Assembly: GCA_964017195.1 (NCBI GenBank)
Contig: OZ024897.1
Span: 36,037,036-36,101,035 of the forward strand
Source of the DNA: Siderastrea radians
Taxonomy: Eukaryota > Cnidaria > Anthozoa > Scleractinia > Rhizangiidae
Direction of reading: 5' to 3'
DNA: 64,000 bases
The translations under genes and the position numbers were made by a program. Positions 11,201 to 26,200 of the stretch are shown here, one piece after another. Numbering within the stretch: the stretch's first letter is position 1; each line of letters starts with the position of its first letter. The notes beneath the pieces are model-generated. The model worked only from the letters and a program-made list of their open reading frames with translations. It made no database searches and was not told the origin of the DNA.

Positions 11201-14200
11201 TAAAAGGAAAGGAAAAGAAGATAAAATTCTTTGGAAAAATTGAATGTATGGTGGGAGTGCTGTGGCGTAGTGGTTAGGATGTTGGTCTTCAGATCTGAAG
11301 GTCAGTGATTCGAAATCCAGTCCCTGCCCACAGAGTCAACCTATGTGAACTAGCCTAAGCCAAATGCCAGTAGAACATAATGATGTAATGTAGTTTTCAT
11401 CTGTTGAACTTGTTCTTACATTTTCTAATACTCCAGGACAAAGCCAAGCAACTCTTCCCAAAAGACACAGAAATCACTCATCAAGTTGCGTTAAAGAAAC
11501 TTCACGAGATCCTCTCTGCCAGGGGCAAGAAGGTCAGGTTTCATTTCAGACCTGTTGTTATTTGAGCATCTGACGACTATTCTAGGAGAAAAGGTGGAAG
11601 TGATCTCACAGCCCTGCACTTGCTACTTAACATACATGAAGGGCAGAAAGAATAACGGTGATCATATTCTTTATTATACAGGGCATGGATCGCACTGAGC
11701 AGATTGAGTTCCTAAAGCAGCTGAGAGTTATTTCAGACAATGCTAAGTTGGGTAGGTTGAACATTCAGTTTTCCCTGAAGTGAGAAAATTGAAATTCATC
11801 CATCCATCCATCTGTTTGTCCGTCCCTCCGTCCGCTTGTCTGTCCATCCATCCATTCATTCATTTATTCATTCATTCATTCTTGTTCCTTCCCTCTCCTT
11901 CCTTCCTTCCTTCCTTCCTTCTTTCCACTCATCACTCTCTTTTTTGGTACAGTGCAACCCTGCCTTACAAACACCTTATTCATGTGACTACCTTTTTCTT
12001 GGCCCATAGAATGCCTTAATATGTAGTGATTTCTTATCTGAAAACTGTATCAATACAGCTACTATTTTATGTTCACTGGAGGTCATATTCATATGGTAGC
12101 AATGTGGGATTGATGTCATTGCCATTCAGAAACAACTTAACCTTCAGCAGGACTGGATAATCATGTTTGTTTTACTGTAGGTGCTGGCATGACAGTGAAG
12201 CTGCTTTTCAACATTATTTCATCCATCTTTGACTACAATCCTAACGTGGCAACATGCATGAAAGTGGAGATGTGGCAAGAGTAAGTTGAGAAGAAGTTAC
12301 ACTTTTCTTCTCATGACGGCATGGCGTGCAATTAACATGACCTATGCTTGAAGCAGATTTTTATCATCTGCAAAAAAATTGTGCAGGCTTTAATGCAGCC
12401 AAAGTTGGGATTTCATGGAAATTTTAGTTTACCATTGTACAACATCATTCTGGCTTTTTCTTGCAGCTCTGCAACTATTAAGGGCATGTTTTTGTTCTGT
12501 ATATTAAGTAGTAATAAAGTTGCACTCATTTTGTGTGTTGATACTAAAGATTTTGTGGAAGTCTGTGGATTATATTATATTAGTATTGTATTATAAATTG
12601 TAAATGCCATCATGTTGTGATCTGCTTAAACAAACTGCAACCAAGACAAACTGTTCTTTTATTGCAGGTGTTTGAAGCAGATTGAGGAACTGATAGATAT
12701 TCTGATTGAAAATCAAGACAAAGTGACTGTTGGTGAAAACATATCAGAAGAATCTGAAAATGTTTCAAAGTAAGATTCCTAAAAATTATTCATTATTTAA
12801 TACTCCTTAAAGTGGTTTGCAATTCTTATGTAGTTACAAGTCTGAGAAAACTCACAACAATTTCTAACTTTTTAGCCACGTTTCAGTGGCTACAACTGTA
12901 TGAAATAAGGTACAGGATTGAATTAGAGATCAATATATTTAGCACTAATTAGGAACTGTTTAAAGGCTGTTGACGCATTTTCTCAGACTTGTAATTTGTT
13001 TCGTGCTATCAAGTCCTTTTGGCAATATTATTCACGACATACCAGGGAAGTCTTGGTATGATCACCTCAACATTTCTGTTCCACGAATGCTTGAGAAGAT
13101 CTTACATAATTATAGTGTTTTGCAATTCTTGCATAACCCCCCCCCCCTCCACTGCTTCCATGGAGGGGTGCTGTATAGTAATGCTTCAGATGGATGATGT
13201 CATAATTTTGCAGATACCGGAATGAGTCACTAATACTTATTAGCCAGAGAGATTGTTTTGTTGAATGACCTTTGTTTTGTATTGAAATAGAATTTGGATC
13301 AACCCCTTAAAGTGCGAGGTTGTCCTCTGATCACTGTGGAGCGTATGGACGATGAGTTCACCAAGATGCTTCAAGGCTGTGACTGCCACTCCACAGAATA
13401 TGTGACAAGGTAGTAGACTGATCAACTTGTATTTTCTACATATGGTAGTAAAGGGGCTCTGTCACGGGGATTTTCACGTTTTTAGGTGAAGAATGTTCTG
13501 AAAACTACATCAAATAATTTTTTGTACACAATATGCCCCTGGTACATAAAGAGAAAGGAATTGAATGATTTTCTCAAAGGGAAAACAAACCATGGTCAGT
13601 TTCCGGTGATTTTTTCCAAGAGACAAAGGAGAAACTTGAAAACATAAGCCTAATGTTTTCAAGTTGTATTCCATTTCCATCCTAGCGATCTGCTGCCAAA
13701 TGTAGTTAATGAGAGTATCAGAGAACTGGTAGAGTAATTTTAAATGAAACTGAACCAATATTTTGGGTTTCCTCTGATTGCAATATCTCTTTTAGCTTTT
13801 TGTAGTAATCCTACCAACTACCCTACAGCACAGTCTGTCTTGACTGAAAAATAATGAAGAAATTGGACTAGACCTGGATTCTATGCTGCTTCACTTGCAC
13901 ATATATGCATAAGTTTTATTTTGATTTTGGGCCGGATGGCAATTGGTTTTCACTGGCTTTGTACAAGAATGCAAAATATTGATAGCTGGACAATTTGTCT
14001 AGTGTTGAAGCCTTCATAAAAACTGTTCCAAGATCAGATGCTTATAAACTGAAGGCGATAAAATAAAAACTCCTTGAGCATTCACTTGATTTCACTTTAA
14101 AGTGAACATCTCCCTTAAGCACCAGTTCAACTGAATGAATTTGGAACCAGTTTTCAGTCAGACCCGGTATTTGAACATTTCAGGCAAATGCATATGGCCC

Positions 14201-17200
14201 ACAGTGTATATATAGAAAATGTATTTCCTATATATGAAAATTTCAGGCAAATGGCCATGACTGTTTTACTCTACAAAACACTTTTTCTCACTTTCCCGTG
14301 TGTAACTTGTTTTTAACTGATCATTCTAGTTCATGATGCCTGATGCATCAGTTGTTTACAAAAAACATCTGCTGCCACTGCAAGTGATGAGGTGACAAAC
14401 CTGCAAGGACCATGGTTTCTCTTGGCCGGTTTAGGCCTGCAAGGCCTTTGGTGAAAGGGTCTGAACTGCATGAGCATCCTTAAATATATCTTAAGGGACA
14501 TGTGGCACTCTGACATGTGTTTAAACTTAAAAGGCTGTCAACCAAGGGCATCTCTGAGATCTAGGTCAAACGTTATTGAACCTCTTGCTATTTGGCATTG
14601 ATCTGTCTTGCTGTTAGATTGAGGGATGAAGAAAAAGTATGCGACCTCATTACCAAGTTACAAGGTTATCTGGAGATTAATGGGTCAACATCAGAAATCT
14701 GCAGAATTTACTTGCGGCACATTGAACATCTCTATTACAAGGTTTGTGTTGTCTTAGTAGAAGCTACATGTGTGTTCTCATTACCATAATATCATAGTAA
14801 CTATGCCATTAGATAATGTGCATAAATTATGCTACATGTGCACTGTAATAACTACATCATCATTGTCGACATTGTCGTCATGTGGTACAGTATTACAAGC
14901 AGAACCACAGGAAAGCACCTCTAAACAGCTTTTCCTTTACTTCCTAAGGTGAATGACATGATTTGGCAAATCAATCAATGCAAATCCACCCATGTCTGTT
15001 GACCATATGAAAGCTGTCAAACATACATCATATATAGGGCGGGTTCTTTTGGGACTATTGTGGAATAGGATTACTCGGAATACGCTGTATTTGGGCGCTA
15101 TTCCGTTTTCGGAATGAACGAAATATCATTCCATTCATTCTGCTCCCGATAGCAGAATGAACAGAATGAAAGGAATAAGGTTTACTTGGGATAGACAGAA
15201 TAGGCCAGTATACGCATTCTTTTGGGAAAGTTTAAGGAAAGTTTTGGTGGGAAATCCTACGTGGCCACAGACATGGTAGTAGTTCTCAGGTCAACTCTGC
15301 CATGGGTATTCCTGTTTCAGAGGGACAGTTCTTTTTTAAATTGAAATTAATTGAAATTTTGTTATTCCTAAACCGTAATAAGAATAGCCAGAATAAAAAT
15401 AGCCAGAATAGTCCCAAAAGAATGCACCCATAATAACAACAGCTTGGAAGTTGAAATGCACATTAATCATGTCATAACTTTTTATTAAGTGTACCCATTA
15501 AATTTAGCTCTTAGTACAAAGATTAATACTCATAAGACAAAGTTAAAAAGCTGTAGGGTTATCAAACCTATTTTAGTGAACTTAAACACAGACATTCATG
15601 AGCCACATATGGCACAAATGTTTCCTTTGTGGAAAATTGATTTCATTTTGGTGTCTGTTGGCTTGCCATTATGGACATGATGGCATCAAAATGCATGTGA
15701 AGGGATCCAAACATGCAATGTCCAGTTGGTGTTTTTTGCCTTACAGACATCTGTGCTTAAGTTCTCTATTGTAATACACTGTAGTTACATGTAAGATCTT
15801 TATACAAATTTTGTAGCAAATAGTTTTACAAAGCTACCAAATATTAAGCAAGTTATGGCCAGCTACTTGCCAACTGGCACTCATAGGTCTTAAAGGGTTA
15901 AACATTACAGTAATAATATCCAATATATTTAGTCATGGGATATCTGTCAACTAGCCGTATAGCTTAAATATATTTCCACATTAAATAAAGTGTCCTTTGT
16001 CCTATGTCCTAATATCCTTGCTGGACACTCTCATGCAAATGGAAGTTGCACCATAGCATAGCAACTGCTCCTTTTATTGGCTCACAATGTTTGGACAGGA
16101 ATCTTTGTTTGTGACTCATCTAATATTATAAAAAAAAAACTTTTCAGCAGGAATTTAAATAACATTAAATAAAGTGTCCTTTGTCCTATGTCCTAATATC
16201 CTTGCTGGACACTCTCATGCAAATGGAAGTTGCACCATAGCATAGCAACTGCTCCTTTTATTGGCTCACAATGTTTGGACAGGAATCTTTGTTTGTGACT
16301 CATCTAATATTATAAAAAAAAAACTTTTCAGCAGGAATTTACCATTCAGTTTTACATGATTTGTCACAGTTTTTTCACTCTGAGAAAAGAAAGGTACTTA
16401 AGAGTTGTCTCACGACTGAAATGAGTGAGACAAATGATTACTTAGTTACTTAATTACTGAATTCTGCTTTAAGGTTAACCCTGAACTGATTGACGAAGAA
16501 GGAAAAGACTCTGGTTTGTATAGCTGATTTGTTATATTTGATTATATTGTAATTTGATCATATGACTACATTTATTGTTACAAAAAAATGGTCATGGCAT
16601 GTATAACCTGAATGTATTTGTAGGTGCATCATCCCAGTCTTCAGTTATGTATTTAAATTAAGTGTGCAAATAAGGCATGTTGGTTTTGTGGCAGACTAGC
16701 TTAACATGCAGTGGTGCAAATTTTCTCGATAATAATATATTGGGCAGGTTTGGGATTAGGTGACATTTTTCTTTTCATTTTTTAATCTGTGCAAGTTGCT
16801 TTCAATTGATTGATCATGGCTTTCTCTGTTTAAGAATGGTGCCTCCTAATACAAATGATTTTTTGCAACGGTTATGACCATGGGGAAAGTGTAGATCTTT
16901 GCAAAAGTTATTGGAATGCAAAAAGAAAAATGTGGGTAACCACTTTTTTTCAGAGCTAATTAAGCAGACATAATTCTAAAAAAGTGTTAAAATACAAAGA
17001 ATGTATGATAATTTCTTTCCAAATTCAATTATCGCTGAAAAATGCGTGGTTACCTCCAATTTTCTTTTTGGATTCTGATAGCCCTTGGTTAAAGACTGGT
17101 TCTTTTCACAGTCTTAAATCATGGAAAAGTATTGTTGTGTCACTGGGCAAATTCCTTAAGAAACCTGAAGATGCGCGAGATGCACAGAGTGTATGCGCAG

Positions 17201-20200
17201 TAACAAAAGGAGGCACCGTCCTTAAGACCTTTGCTGATAGGTCAGCTGGTTTATCCATGTATATGAAGAGAAAACAGTGAATATATGATAAATCATTTAT
17301 GCGAACTCTGGAAATGAAATCAAATGAAGAAAATAATCCTTGCAGTAAGGTGCACAATTAAAGAGAGGTCCCCTGTTTTATGAGTCAAATGAGTCTATGA
17401 GTCATGAGTCATGAGTCATGAGTCAATGAGTCGATGACTTGGTCAGCGGTTTTTCACAACAGTCATTATGAGGGGCATGACATCGATCACTTCGGTCACG
17501 TTGAAGAAAGCATGGCTGGCAGCCGGGGATTAGAAGGAAAGGTAAGTGAAAATCCTTTTCCATCCGCTTGAATTAGTGCACATAGCATTTGCACAAAGTG
17601 ACTGTGACACGAGCCTTGAAGTGTAGCTTTTATTCTACGATGTTGTACGTTTTTAAATGAAAGCATTTACCGATTTTACTCTCGATTTCAAGTGGCCTTT
17701 GTGTGACAATTATCATTCAAATTTTATTCATAAATATTTATAATACTGGGCCCATTTCATTAACGATAAAAAACGCGTTTATAATAAGTTTTTTTTTTCA
17801 CGGTTCTAAATAAATGTCGAAGGAATTGTACGCACCCTTTCAGTTTCGAGGCAGCGGCTTCATCTCTAGTCGACCAAAGATTCAATCGCACGTGTTGTAC
17901 GTGTTTTTTCCTTTCATCGATCAACTCAAAAAGTCACTGATTCTTATAACTGCTTATACGCTTAAATATGTTAAAGCTCCCGCCCCCGATATCTCATTCT
18001 GTTTGTTTTACTTTTGTTTCAGACTGTACTAGTGGATTTAACTTTAAAAGATGATGATGTAAGTAGTCTATAAATTGAGTTCGTTTGAATTTGTGAAGTA
18101 ATGCGCCGATCAATTCGAAAGTTCAACATCCCCCCCCGGGCAACCCCCCGGGCAACCCCCCGGGCATTTGAACTTTTGAAGATTGGCTTGTTCAAATTCC
18201 CTCCCCTCGGGGCAAAAAGGCCGTTCAAATGCCCCACCAATTAGTACTGAAATACCTCTCCACCAAGCCAATTACGTCTTCGATCAAACACTTTACACGT
18301 TTTTCAGAGAGAGATATGCCGTAATGATACCTTCAAACTTCTTTTAAAGACGCATTTGAAAGAGTTATTCACTAACCAAAGCGAAATTCTATCTTGTAAA
18401 TCCGTCAAACCCTGTAAAAACCGAAAAAACTCACGACGTATTACGTCAGAACAAGAGATAAATCCGGTTCAAATTCCCCACCCTTATAACACAACATTCA
18501 AACTCCCCCCTCCCCGGGCACGATGCACAGTCAAATGCCCGGGGTATGCCCGGGGGGGGGGATGTTGAAGTTTCGAATTGATCGGCGCATAAGTTAAGCT
18601 TAAGTGAATACGGTAGTTGTGCAGAGCTATAAGAAGTAAATAACTCATCTACCGACATTATCATATTATTTTATCAACTTTAAATAATGGATTGCAGTAA
18701 TAAATGCAGTAGTAACAAACACTTAGAAAAACCCCAAAACAGGATAATACAAAAAATCACTCAAATTACTGAAAGTTACGTAATAAGTGTGGAAATGACT
18801 AAGGGCCTGTTTACATGGAGGGAGGGTGCCCCGGCTAACCGAGTTACCCGGCTAGAAGGGATGAAACATAGCCTGCCTTTACATGCAGAATTCACAGCCC
18901 TTCTATTTTATTTTGATGTGCAAGCTCTTAGAACTTTAGTACGTCCATTTATGGGGGAATTCAATTGAAATTCAACAGTCTTTAGCCGCCAAATTGAAAT
19001 TAAATTTGTTGTTTCGTGAGTTAGGATAATCATTCCTACGAAAATTTCGAATTAATAAGCTGTTGCTCAAAGAAAAATTTTCCAGTCTACAGATAAAACT
19101 AATTTGATCTAATTTTGGTCAAATAGCACTGTTTGGGTCCAGAATTTATACATTTTATGCCATTAACTTCAAATTTAATTTAAGGACACGCGCGAAAACT
19201 TATTTCCGCAAGCCGGGATAGCCCGGGGATATCCGTTTACATGGCCTAGAAGAGTGCCCCGGGCAAGCAGACTGAGTGCCCCGGCAAGGCGGGTTTTCCG
19301 TCTTGCATGTAAACGCTTCAATGCATTCTCTAAAGAAACGTATGAAAAGTTGGCTCGCCCAGGGTAGCTCGGTTAGCCGGGGCACCCGCCTTCCATGTAA
19401 ACAGGCCCTAATATTTCTAAAAAGTCCAATCAACAAATGGAAGAAAGGAGATTAAAAATGGGCAAATGCTTGAATATAAAAATGACTTGTGGTCAGAGTG
19501 TCTAAGATATGCAGTGTGTTACAAGCCATTTCAAAATAATGATTTAAATTGTTACATAATGATATTATATAATTATCTCTCCCCTTATCAAAAAGACACA
19601 GGTCAATGTTGTATTTCAAAGTTAACTTAGTTTTCTGGTTATCTGACAGGATGCACCGCCTCTACCACTGGTAGCTGATTTAACTGAAAGTCCTATTAAA
19701 AAAGTTAAGAGGGAGGTTGATGAGGTGAGATCACTTTATACTTTCTTTCTGTAACTTGTCAAGCTAATACAGCAAATTTTGCCAGACCATCAGGGCAGGA
19801 AAACAACCAGTTCCAATTGCCTAGGGCAAGTAAATTCTGCCCTTGGAGAGTGAAAATAAAACTTTGGTGGCTCTGTGGCAAGTGAAATTAGCTTCAGTAG
19901 GCCTGAGTCAGAGTGATGGCAAAAAATGTTGAAGTAGGGCAAGTGACAACTGAACCTTACTGGCCCACTGGGCAAATGAATTTCATAACGTTTTTCCTGC
20001 CCTGTACATTTGTGTGAATTACATCAAGGATTTATACCATCATGTCTGTTAAATATTAATTGAAGCAGTTGCTGTTGGGATCCTGCTGGGTTGGGGTGAG
20101 AATTACTATTTTTTGGCCACTGTATTTCCTATTTTTGAGTGTCATTTCTTACTTGACACCCTGCACTTTCCTTCAGACCAGATCATCTCAGCCATTGATG

Positions 20201-23200
20201 AAGGTAAATCACCTGAAGAAGTGAGAAAAGTTGCTGAGTCACTCATCAGTAGCGCAGCTATGTCCAACATAAAAGCGACTGCACGAGCAGAAATGGACAG
20301 TTGTGGGCACAACTTTGATGCTGTCGGAAAATATAGAGAGAACGTGTGTCAGAAACTGAATGACCCATTCCTTATCTATAAGGTTCATAACAAATCGCTA
20401 GATCCTGGCAAACCTTCCTTTGTGTTCAAGAGCAGCCGAGAGCAGTTGCAGATAGCTGTTGATATGGACAGACATGGCACCAATCCCCTGAGTGAAGAGT
20501 ATTGTCATCTGGATGGTAATCACAAAAGGTGTGCGGGATTTAAAACAATCACGCTCTGGATGTACCATCCCTTCCTCCGCCAGATGTGCAAAATAGCAAC
20601 CATGGAAGCAGAGTCAGAAAACACCTTGTCTATGACCATGTTCTGGGACGTGTTAAACGAGGCTATCCGGGAACATACTGGAGATGGTAACAGCAGGTTT
20701 AGACCGTACGGTTACATGATGGATGAGGCAGGAGCATTTTGGGCTTCAATTGCAGCTGTTCAAGGAGACGAAGATTTCCAAAGGTCTGTTAGCTGTGAGA
20801 AACATTTTGACTTCACTGTGGCACGACAGGAGAAGACCCTTGTTGGTGAAGATGTTAAAAGTGAATTTAAGTTCCTCTGTGATTCACTTCAGAAGGCAGA
20901 AACTCCACTAGTTTTTCAGAAAGCCTCTGAGAGAATGGAGGAGTTTATCCAGACACACAGCCATCTTCGTTCGTGGTGGAACTGGTGGTAGAAGCGGCAA
21001 AGTCATGTGTTTCGAGCATTCAAGCCTCTCCACAATGTTCCCAAGACTAATCATGCAGAGATGGGACACTCCCGGTGGGTGAAGATTGGGGCAGTCAATC
21101 TTTCCTTAATCGACGCTTGCAGGGAGGATGTAGCAGAAAGTGTCAAACTGGCTGCTGCTTTGCGAGCTTATGGTTCTGGGGCATTCAAAGGTGGCGAAGG
21201 TCCTGGCAGTGCTGAGCTACGAAAGCGAAGGTATGCTGAGCAAAACAAGAGAGCAGACGCCTACATTGCCGAGCTGAATGAAGTGATGCAGGCCAATCCA
21301 GCTGTCATGACCAGCAGGGTAACTGATGGCTTCATTGACCCAACATCTTCCCACAGGCACGATCCCGTCAAGAAGGCAGACAACCGAAACAAAAGCAGAG
21401 GAGCACCATACAGAGCGCAGAGATCAAAGGCCTTCCTGAGGTCCTTGGACATTGCCAAAAAGACCAAAAGTTCATTCACTCTGCAAAAGAAAGTTGTAAC
21501 AAATGAGAAGATTGAGGTGGAGTTAAGGCACTTTACCAGGGTTAAAACTTGGCGGTCGCACGGTCGCCCGTGGCGATTAAAAAGTGTCCAGGGCGACTAA
21601 AAGTTGAGGTTTGATCGCCCGAAGGGCGACTACGATTTGAGAGCACGAAAAGAGTAGCAATAACAATAAAATAAAATGTTCTTTCATTGAAGTACCCTTT
21701 TTTTCTTTCCTTGACTCTAAGTTCATCAATTGTGTTTAAGGTTTAGTTTTAAAGCACAAAATTCAAAATGGTTCGTGACCGAGTTTTTAGATCGCTCCGA
21801 TACGTAGATGGGCTCAGTCTCCAGCCGTGAGTGTCTCGATGCGCCCGCGATTCTCGCCACCTTCACGGCTGGGCGCACGGGTTTGGTTATTGTTTAGACT
21901 GACCAATCAGAGACAAGCCCCCTGAAATTTGCGGGGCAGAATGCGCGGCATAATTTAGCGGGATTTCGTCGTTTTTTTGAAATTTCACACTTTTAGGAGG
22001 CGTTTCAGGAAATACTTTTCGCATTTCGCTTTTTCTCAAGACGATACAAAAAAAAACCCGATAAGATTTATGCAATCGACGTGTGGATTGTCTGCATAAT
22101 TATTAAAATTGTAATGACGTTACGGACATGCAACCAAACCCGTGCGCTCAGCCGTGAAAGTGGCGAGAATCGCGGGCGCATCGAGACACTCACGGCTGGA
22201 GACTGAGCCTAATACGTAGACGCCATTTTGATTTTACTGACACGAGAATCCAGACATACCCAGAGTTCAATGCGGTACGTTTTCAAACATGAATATCGGC
22301 AAAATTACTCGATACTGCTCGATATAATAGACTTACTTTTCACCTGAATTCAAAAGCAATCGAAAGAAACTGAGAATCGTGATACTGAAGTTAAAAGATG
22401 TTGACAAGATCGTTTTGTCCATAATTGGAAAATAATGGTCCAGTTTTTCTTTAGAAGTTTAAGGACCAAGTCAGAATCTGTAAGTGAAGAAAATAGCAAA
22501 CAAGAACGAGACCAATGATCCCCAACACGGACTGAACAGAGTTTTTATTGTTATAACAATTTTACCAATTTCTTGACAGTACATTGGCAAATGTGAGCAT
22601 TCAAGACAAAGTTAAGATCAAGCAAATTTCTTTTGGCGTTTCAGTCGAACACCCTACTAAAAAACACGGGCTCAAACAGCCATGAGGCGTTTATTCGAGC
22701 AAAAATGACACAAAAACTTTTTTTGTGTTAGTAGAAGAAATTGGAGGGCCACTTTATTTTGGCCTGGGCGACTAAGAATTCAGGGATACTGGCCCGAGTG
22801 GCGACCAAGCACTGAAGTTAATTTTTAGCCCTGCTTTACTGGGAAGAATCAGAAGGTCACTATTTCCAGCTACCCAGAATGTTTAGATTGTGCGTACTGT
22901 ACACGGCAAAATTTATGCTCTCATATTGTGTGGGTGTATCTCAATGTTTGTAAGCTGCCGGAAGCCACTCCAATTCTGCAGCAGCGAGCTCTCACATCTG
23001 AAGAGGTAGCACAAGTGGTGTCCAGTGTCTCCACAACCCCCACGAGCTTCAGATCTTCAGCTCCTTCAGGAGGTGCAGTACTTGACCCACAGCCTGGGTG
23101 CTCAAGCATGACCATGCCGAACCCCTCATCTTCAGCGTCATCAAGCGGCTCACAGAATTTGTGCTCTTTGTCCTCCAATCCACAGAGTTCCAAGTCCAGC

Positions 23201-26200
23201 AGTCATTCAGCGAAAGAAACCTGGGAGTTAATCCGGTATGAAGGTGTCCGGAAAGGAACACGTCCCCATTGCAGAAATCCTACCTGCAAGGTCGAAATCC
23301 ATGATGGTGCACTTGTAATAGTTGCTCATGCGATGTGGTCACCACCACATTTGAACTCAAAGGGGCAGAAATTTTACGTTCCTTCCAAATTTTATTTCTG
23401 TTTGAGTAGTGCATGCTGTAAACATCAGCCCTCTGGAAGTAATCTGTTGCCCCCTGAAGAAATAACAATAAGTGAAGCCCTACTTCAGGATTTGAAATCA
23501 CACGAGTATGAACAGCTTTCTTGTCTAGGACTGCCATTCATGTGGTAATACAAGTTGTTTACCCTTCCACACCCAAGGGTGATTTTCAAAACAGGCAAAT
23601 CGCTTTTGAATACAATAGTTTTATTTGAATGAACGTACATGTACAGACTTAAGCTTTTCATCCACAAGATAGCGCCGACTGACTCAAGGATTCACCCTGT
23701 GTGAAAAAGGTTTAAGGATAAAGAAGCTGCAGTTATGGTACAAAATTGCTAGTACCATTTTTTGTTGTTATTGTTACTGTTAACTTAGGTCTCCTTTAGA
23801 TTTAGTGTCCTTGCTAAGCCAGATTGCCCCAGAAAATTGCCAAGAACTGTGTGTAATTATGTTGTAATACACCTGGCCAGGAACTGCCAAGAACATTGAT
23901 GTGTTTACGTTGACTTAGTACCTGTACACAAGGACCAAGGGTACCATTTCTACCCTGCAAATTCATGTTTGTTCCAGTTAAAACAAAAGCCATGTGCAAA
24001 AGGATGATTGGAATTAGAACAATTAGACAATTCATAGATTAAATCAAATTTAGAATGTTGACAATAGCTTTTAACATATCAAATGTTGTGCATTTGTCAG
24101 TGAAAGTTATGTTTACTTCAAGAAATATATTTTTTTACGAGTTCCAGGTTGAATAAAATAAATTAAGTAGAGGTTTTATGTTTTTGTTGTGTCTCATTCC
24201 CACAAACCTTAACCCATGATTCTCAAGAGTGACCAACATCAAATTTCTCCTCACAATATCAATTCTTGCTCAAGAGAAGAGGTTAATAAGAGGATAATAC
24301 ATGGTTGCGCAGAGATATGAAATTTATCTTCGAGTGTAGAGGTATCGATTTTGAACACGAGAAGATAAATTTCATTTATCCAAGCAACCATGTATTATTC
24401 TGTTTATTATATAAACCTACTAATAAAGATGTTTTTGACGATTTTCCGAAGATTTCCGACCATTTTCCGAAGATTTTCAAAATGTTGTCCGAAGGTCGTA
24501 CGAATGATTCTGAACATTTTCCGAAGTTTTCCGATAATTTCCGAAGATTGCCGAGGAAGATTCGAAGATGTTTCGACTTAATATCGATAAAATTTGGCTC
24601 ATTGAGTATTGAAACACGGCAAAATCTCCTAGCTGATTGGTCAAAAATGATATCACACATGTGTGGATATCATTTTTATCCACACGTGTGATACCATTTT
24701 TCTCGATTTGCTACCACTCGCTATACCACTGCAGTTTATATAATAATAAAGTGATCACCAAGGCAATTTTGCTAAATTTGACTTTAACCTACTAGCCCAA
24801 GTTAAAATTACGAGACAAACTCACCTATATATGATAACGAGTAGAAGAAACTCAACGGTAAATTACAAAAATGATGTTTCTTTCCTCGACCAAACGACCT
24901 GTAATGGCCGACTCAAATACTTCATGTACGCCACAACCAAAGTGTAACAACAAACCCTGAGACTGCGCAGTACGGACGGGAAAATTGATTTTACAAAGGT
25001 CACGTGACTACTTCAACTACGTTTATTAGGTAAACTTCCAATTTTTTAACCGGCCGTCGCCATGGCGACCGCCGGTTTATAAAATGGACACGGTTTTTGG
25101 TGAAAGCAAGTTGGCTTAACATACGAAGAAAGTGCTGTTAAGCTTGTGGTACGGGTACTCAAGAGCGGTACTGTCTTATATAAGACGCATGCGCATGTTA
25201 GTCTTCTGAATGTTACCTTCCTATGTTTTTGTCTTTTAATTTACAGTATTTAAGATATGAACGGCGAAGGGTTGTTTAAGTTTGGGGTTTTTTGTACAGT
25301 ACAGCCCAAAAATAATGCACGCGCAAGAACTTCTTTTTGCGTCCGCAAGCCGAGAACTTCTTGCGGCTACTTCCAGGATGCCTGCCCTTGAATACTGCAA
25401 GCCGCAAGAACTTCTCTGCGTTTAGAAGTTAAAACCGCAAGAACTTCTTTGTGGTAAGATAACTGGACCGCAAGTAAGCGCAAGAACTTCTTTGCGCTAA
25501 CATCTTAAAAACCCGGAACCCGGAGAAGGTAAAAAAGAGACCACTTTGTAGCGCAAGGCACGTTCGAAATTGGCTGCCTTTGTAACTTGCAATCAGTTGT
25601 TTATTTGGTCCCTTGTAAGTTTTTTTTTGGTTTAGAATTTTTAACCCGATAAAGAGTTCACTAGGTTCTGAATTTGACACTGGTCACCTTCTATGTTATT
25701 TTTTAACGGCTAGGGAGAAACGAGACTCAAACGAAGCACGCGTATGTTATTGTTTATGTGTCCCGGAGTCCCAGACATGCGGTACGCTTAGCGGCCCGAA
25801 AGATTTCGCTCGATTTATTTCACTTAAATGAGGAACAATGGCAAAGCACAGTCCATCAGTCACATTATTAAAGTACCGACATTCACCTGTTCAGTGTTGC
25901 TGTACTTCCACCAACATATTAAACTCGGACAAATACTTTTAATTAGTTGCGCTCACACGTGTGAGAAATGAGCATGGTCACTCAGATGAGAAGGAATAAT
26001 ACCCGAAGTCTTAATTGGAAAAACACATTATGTTTGTAAAAATAGTTCCACTCATTACGCTGAAGTCGATATCACATTTTAAATCTTCGAAGTAAACCAA
26101 AAAAGTCTGAAGGAAACTAAAACTTCGCGATCCGAAAGAAATTCGGCACGTCAATTCTAACCTGAGTAAACACAAATCTGCCGTATGCAAATTTGGTATG

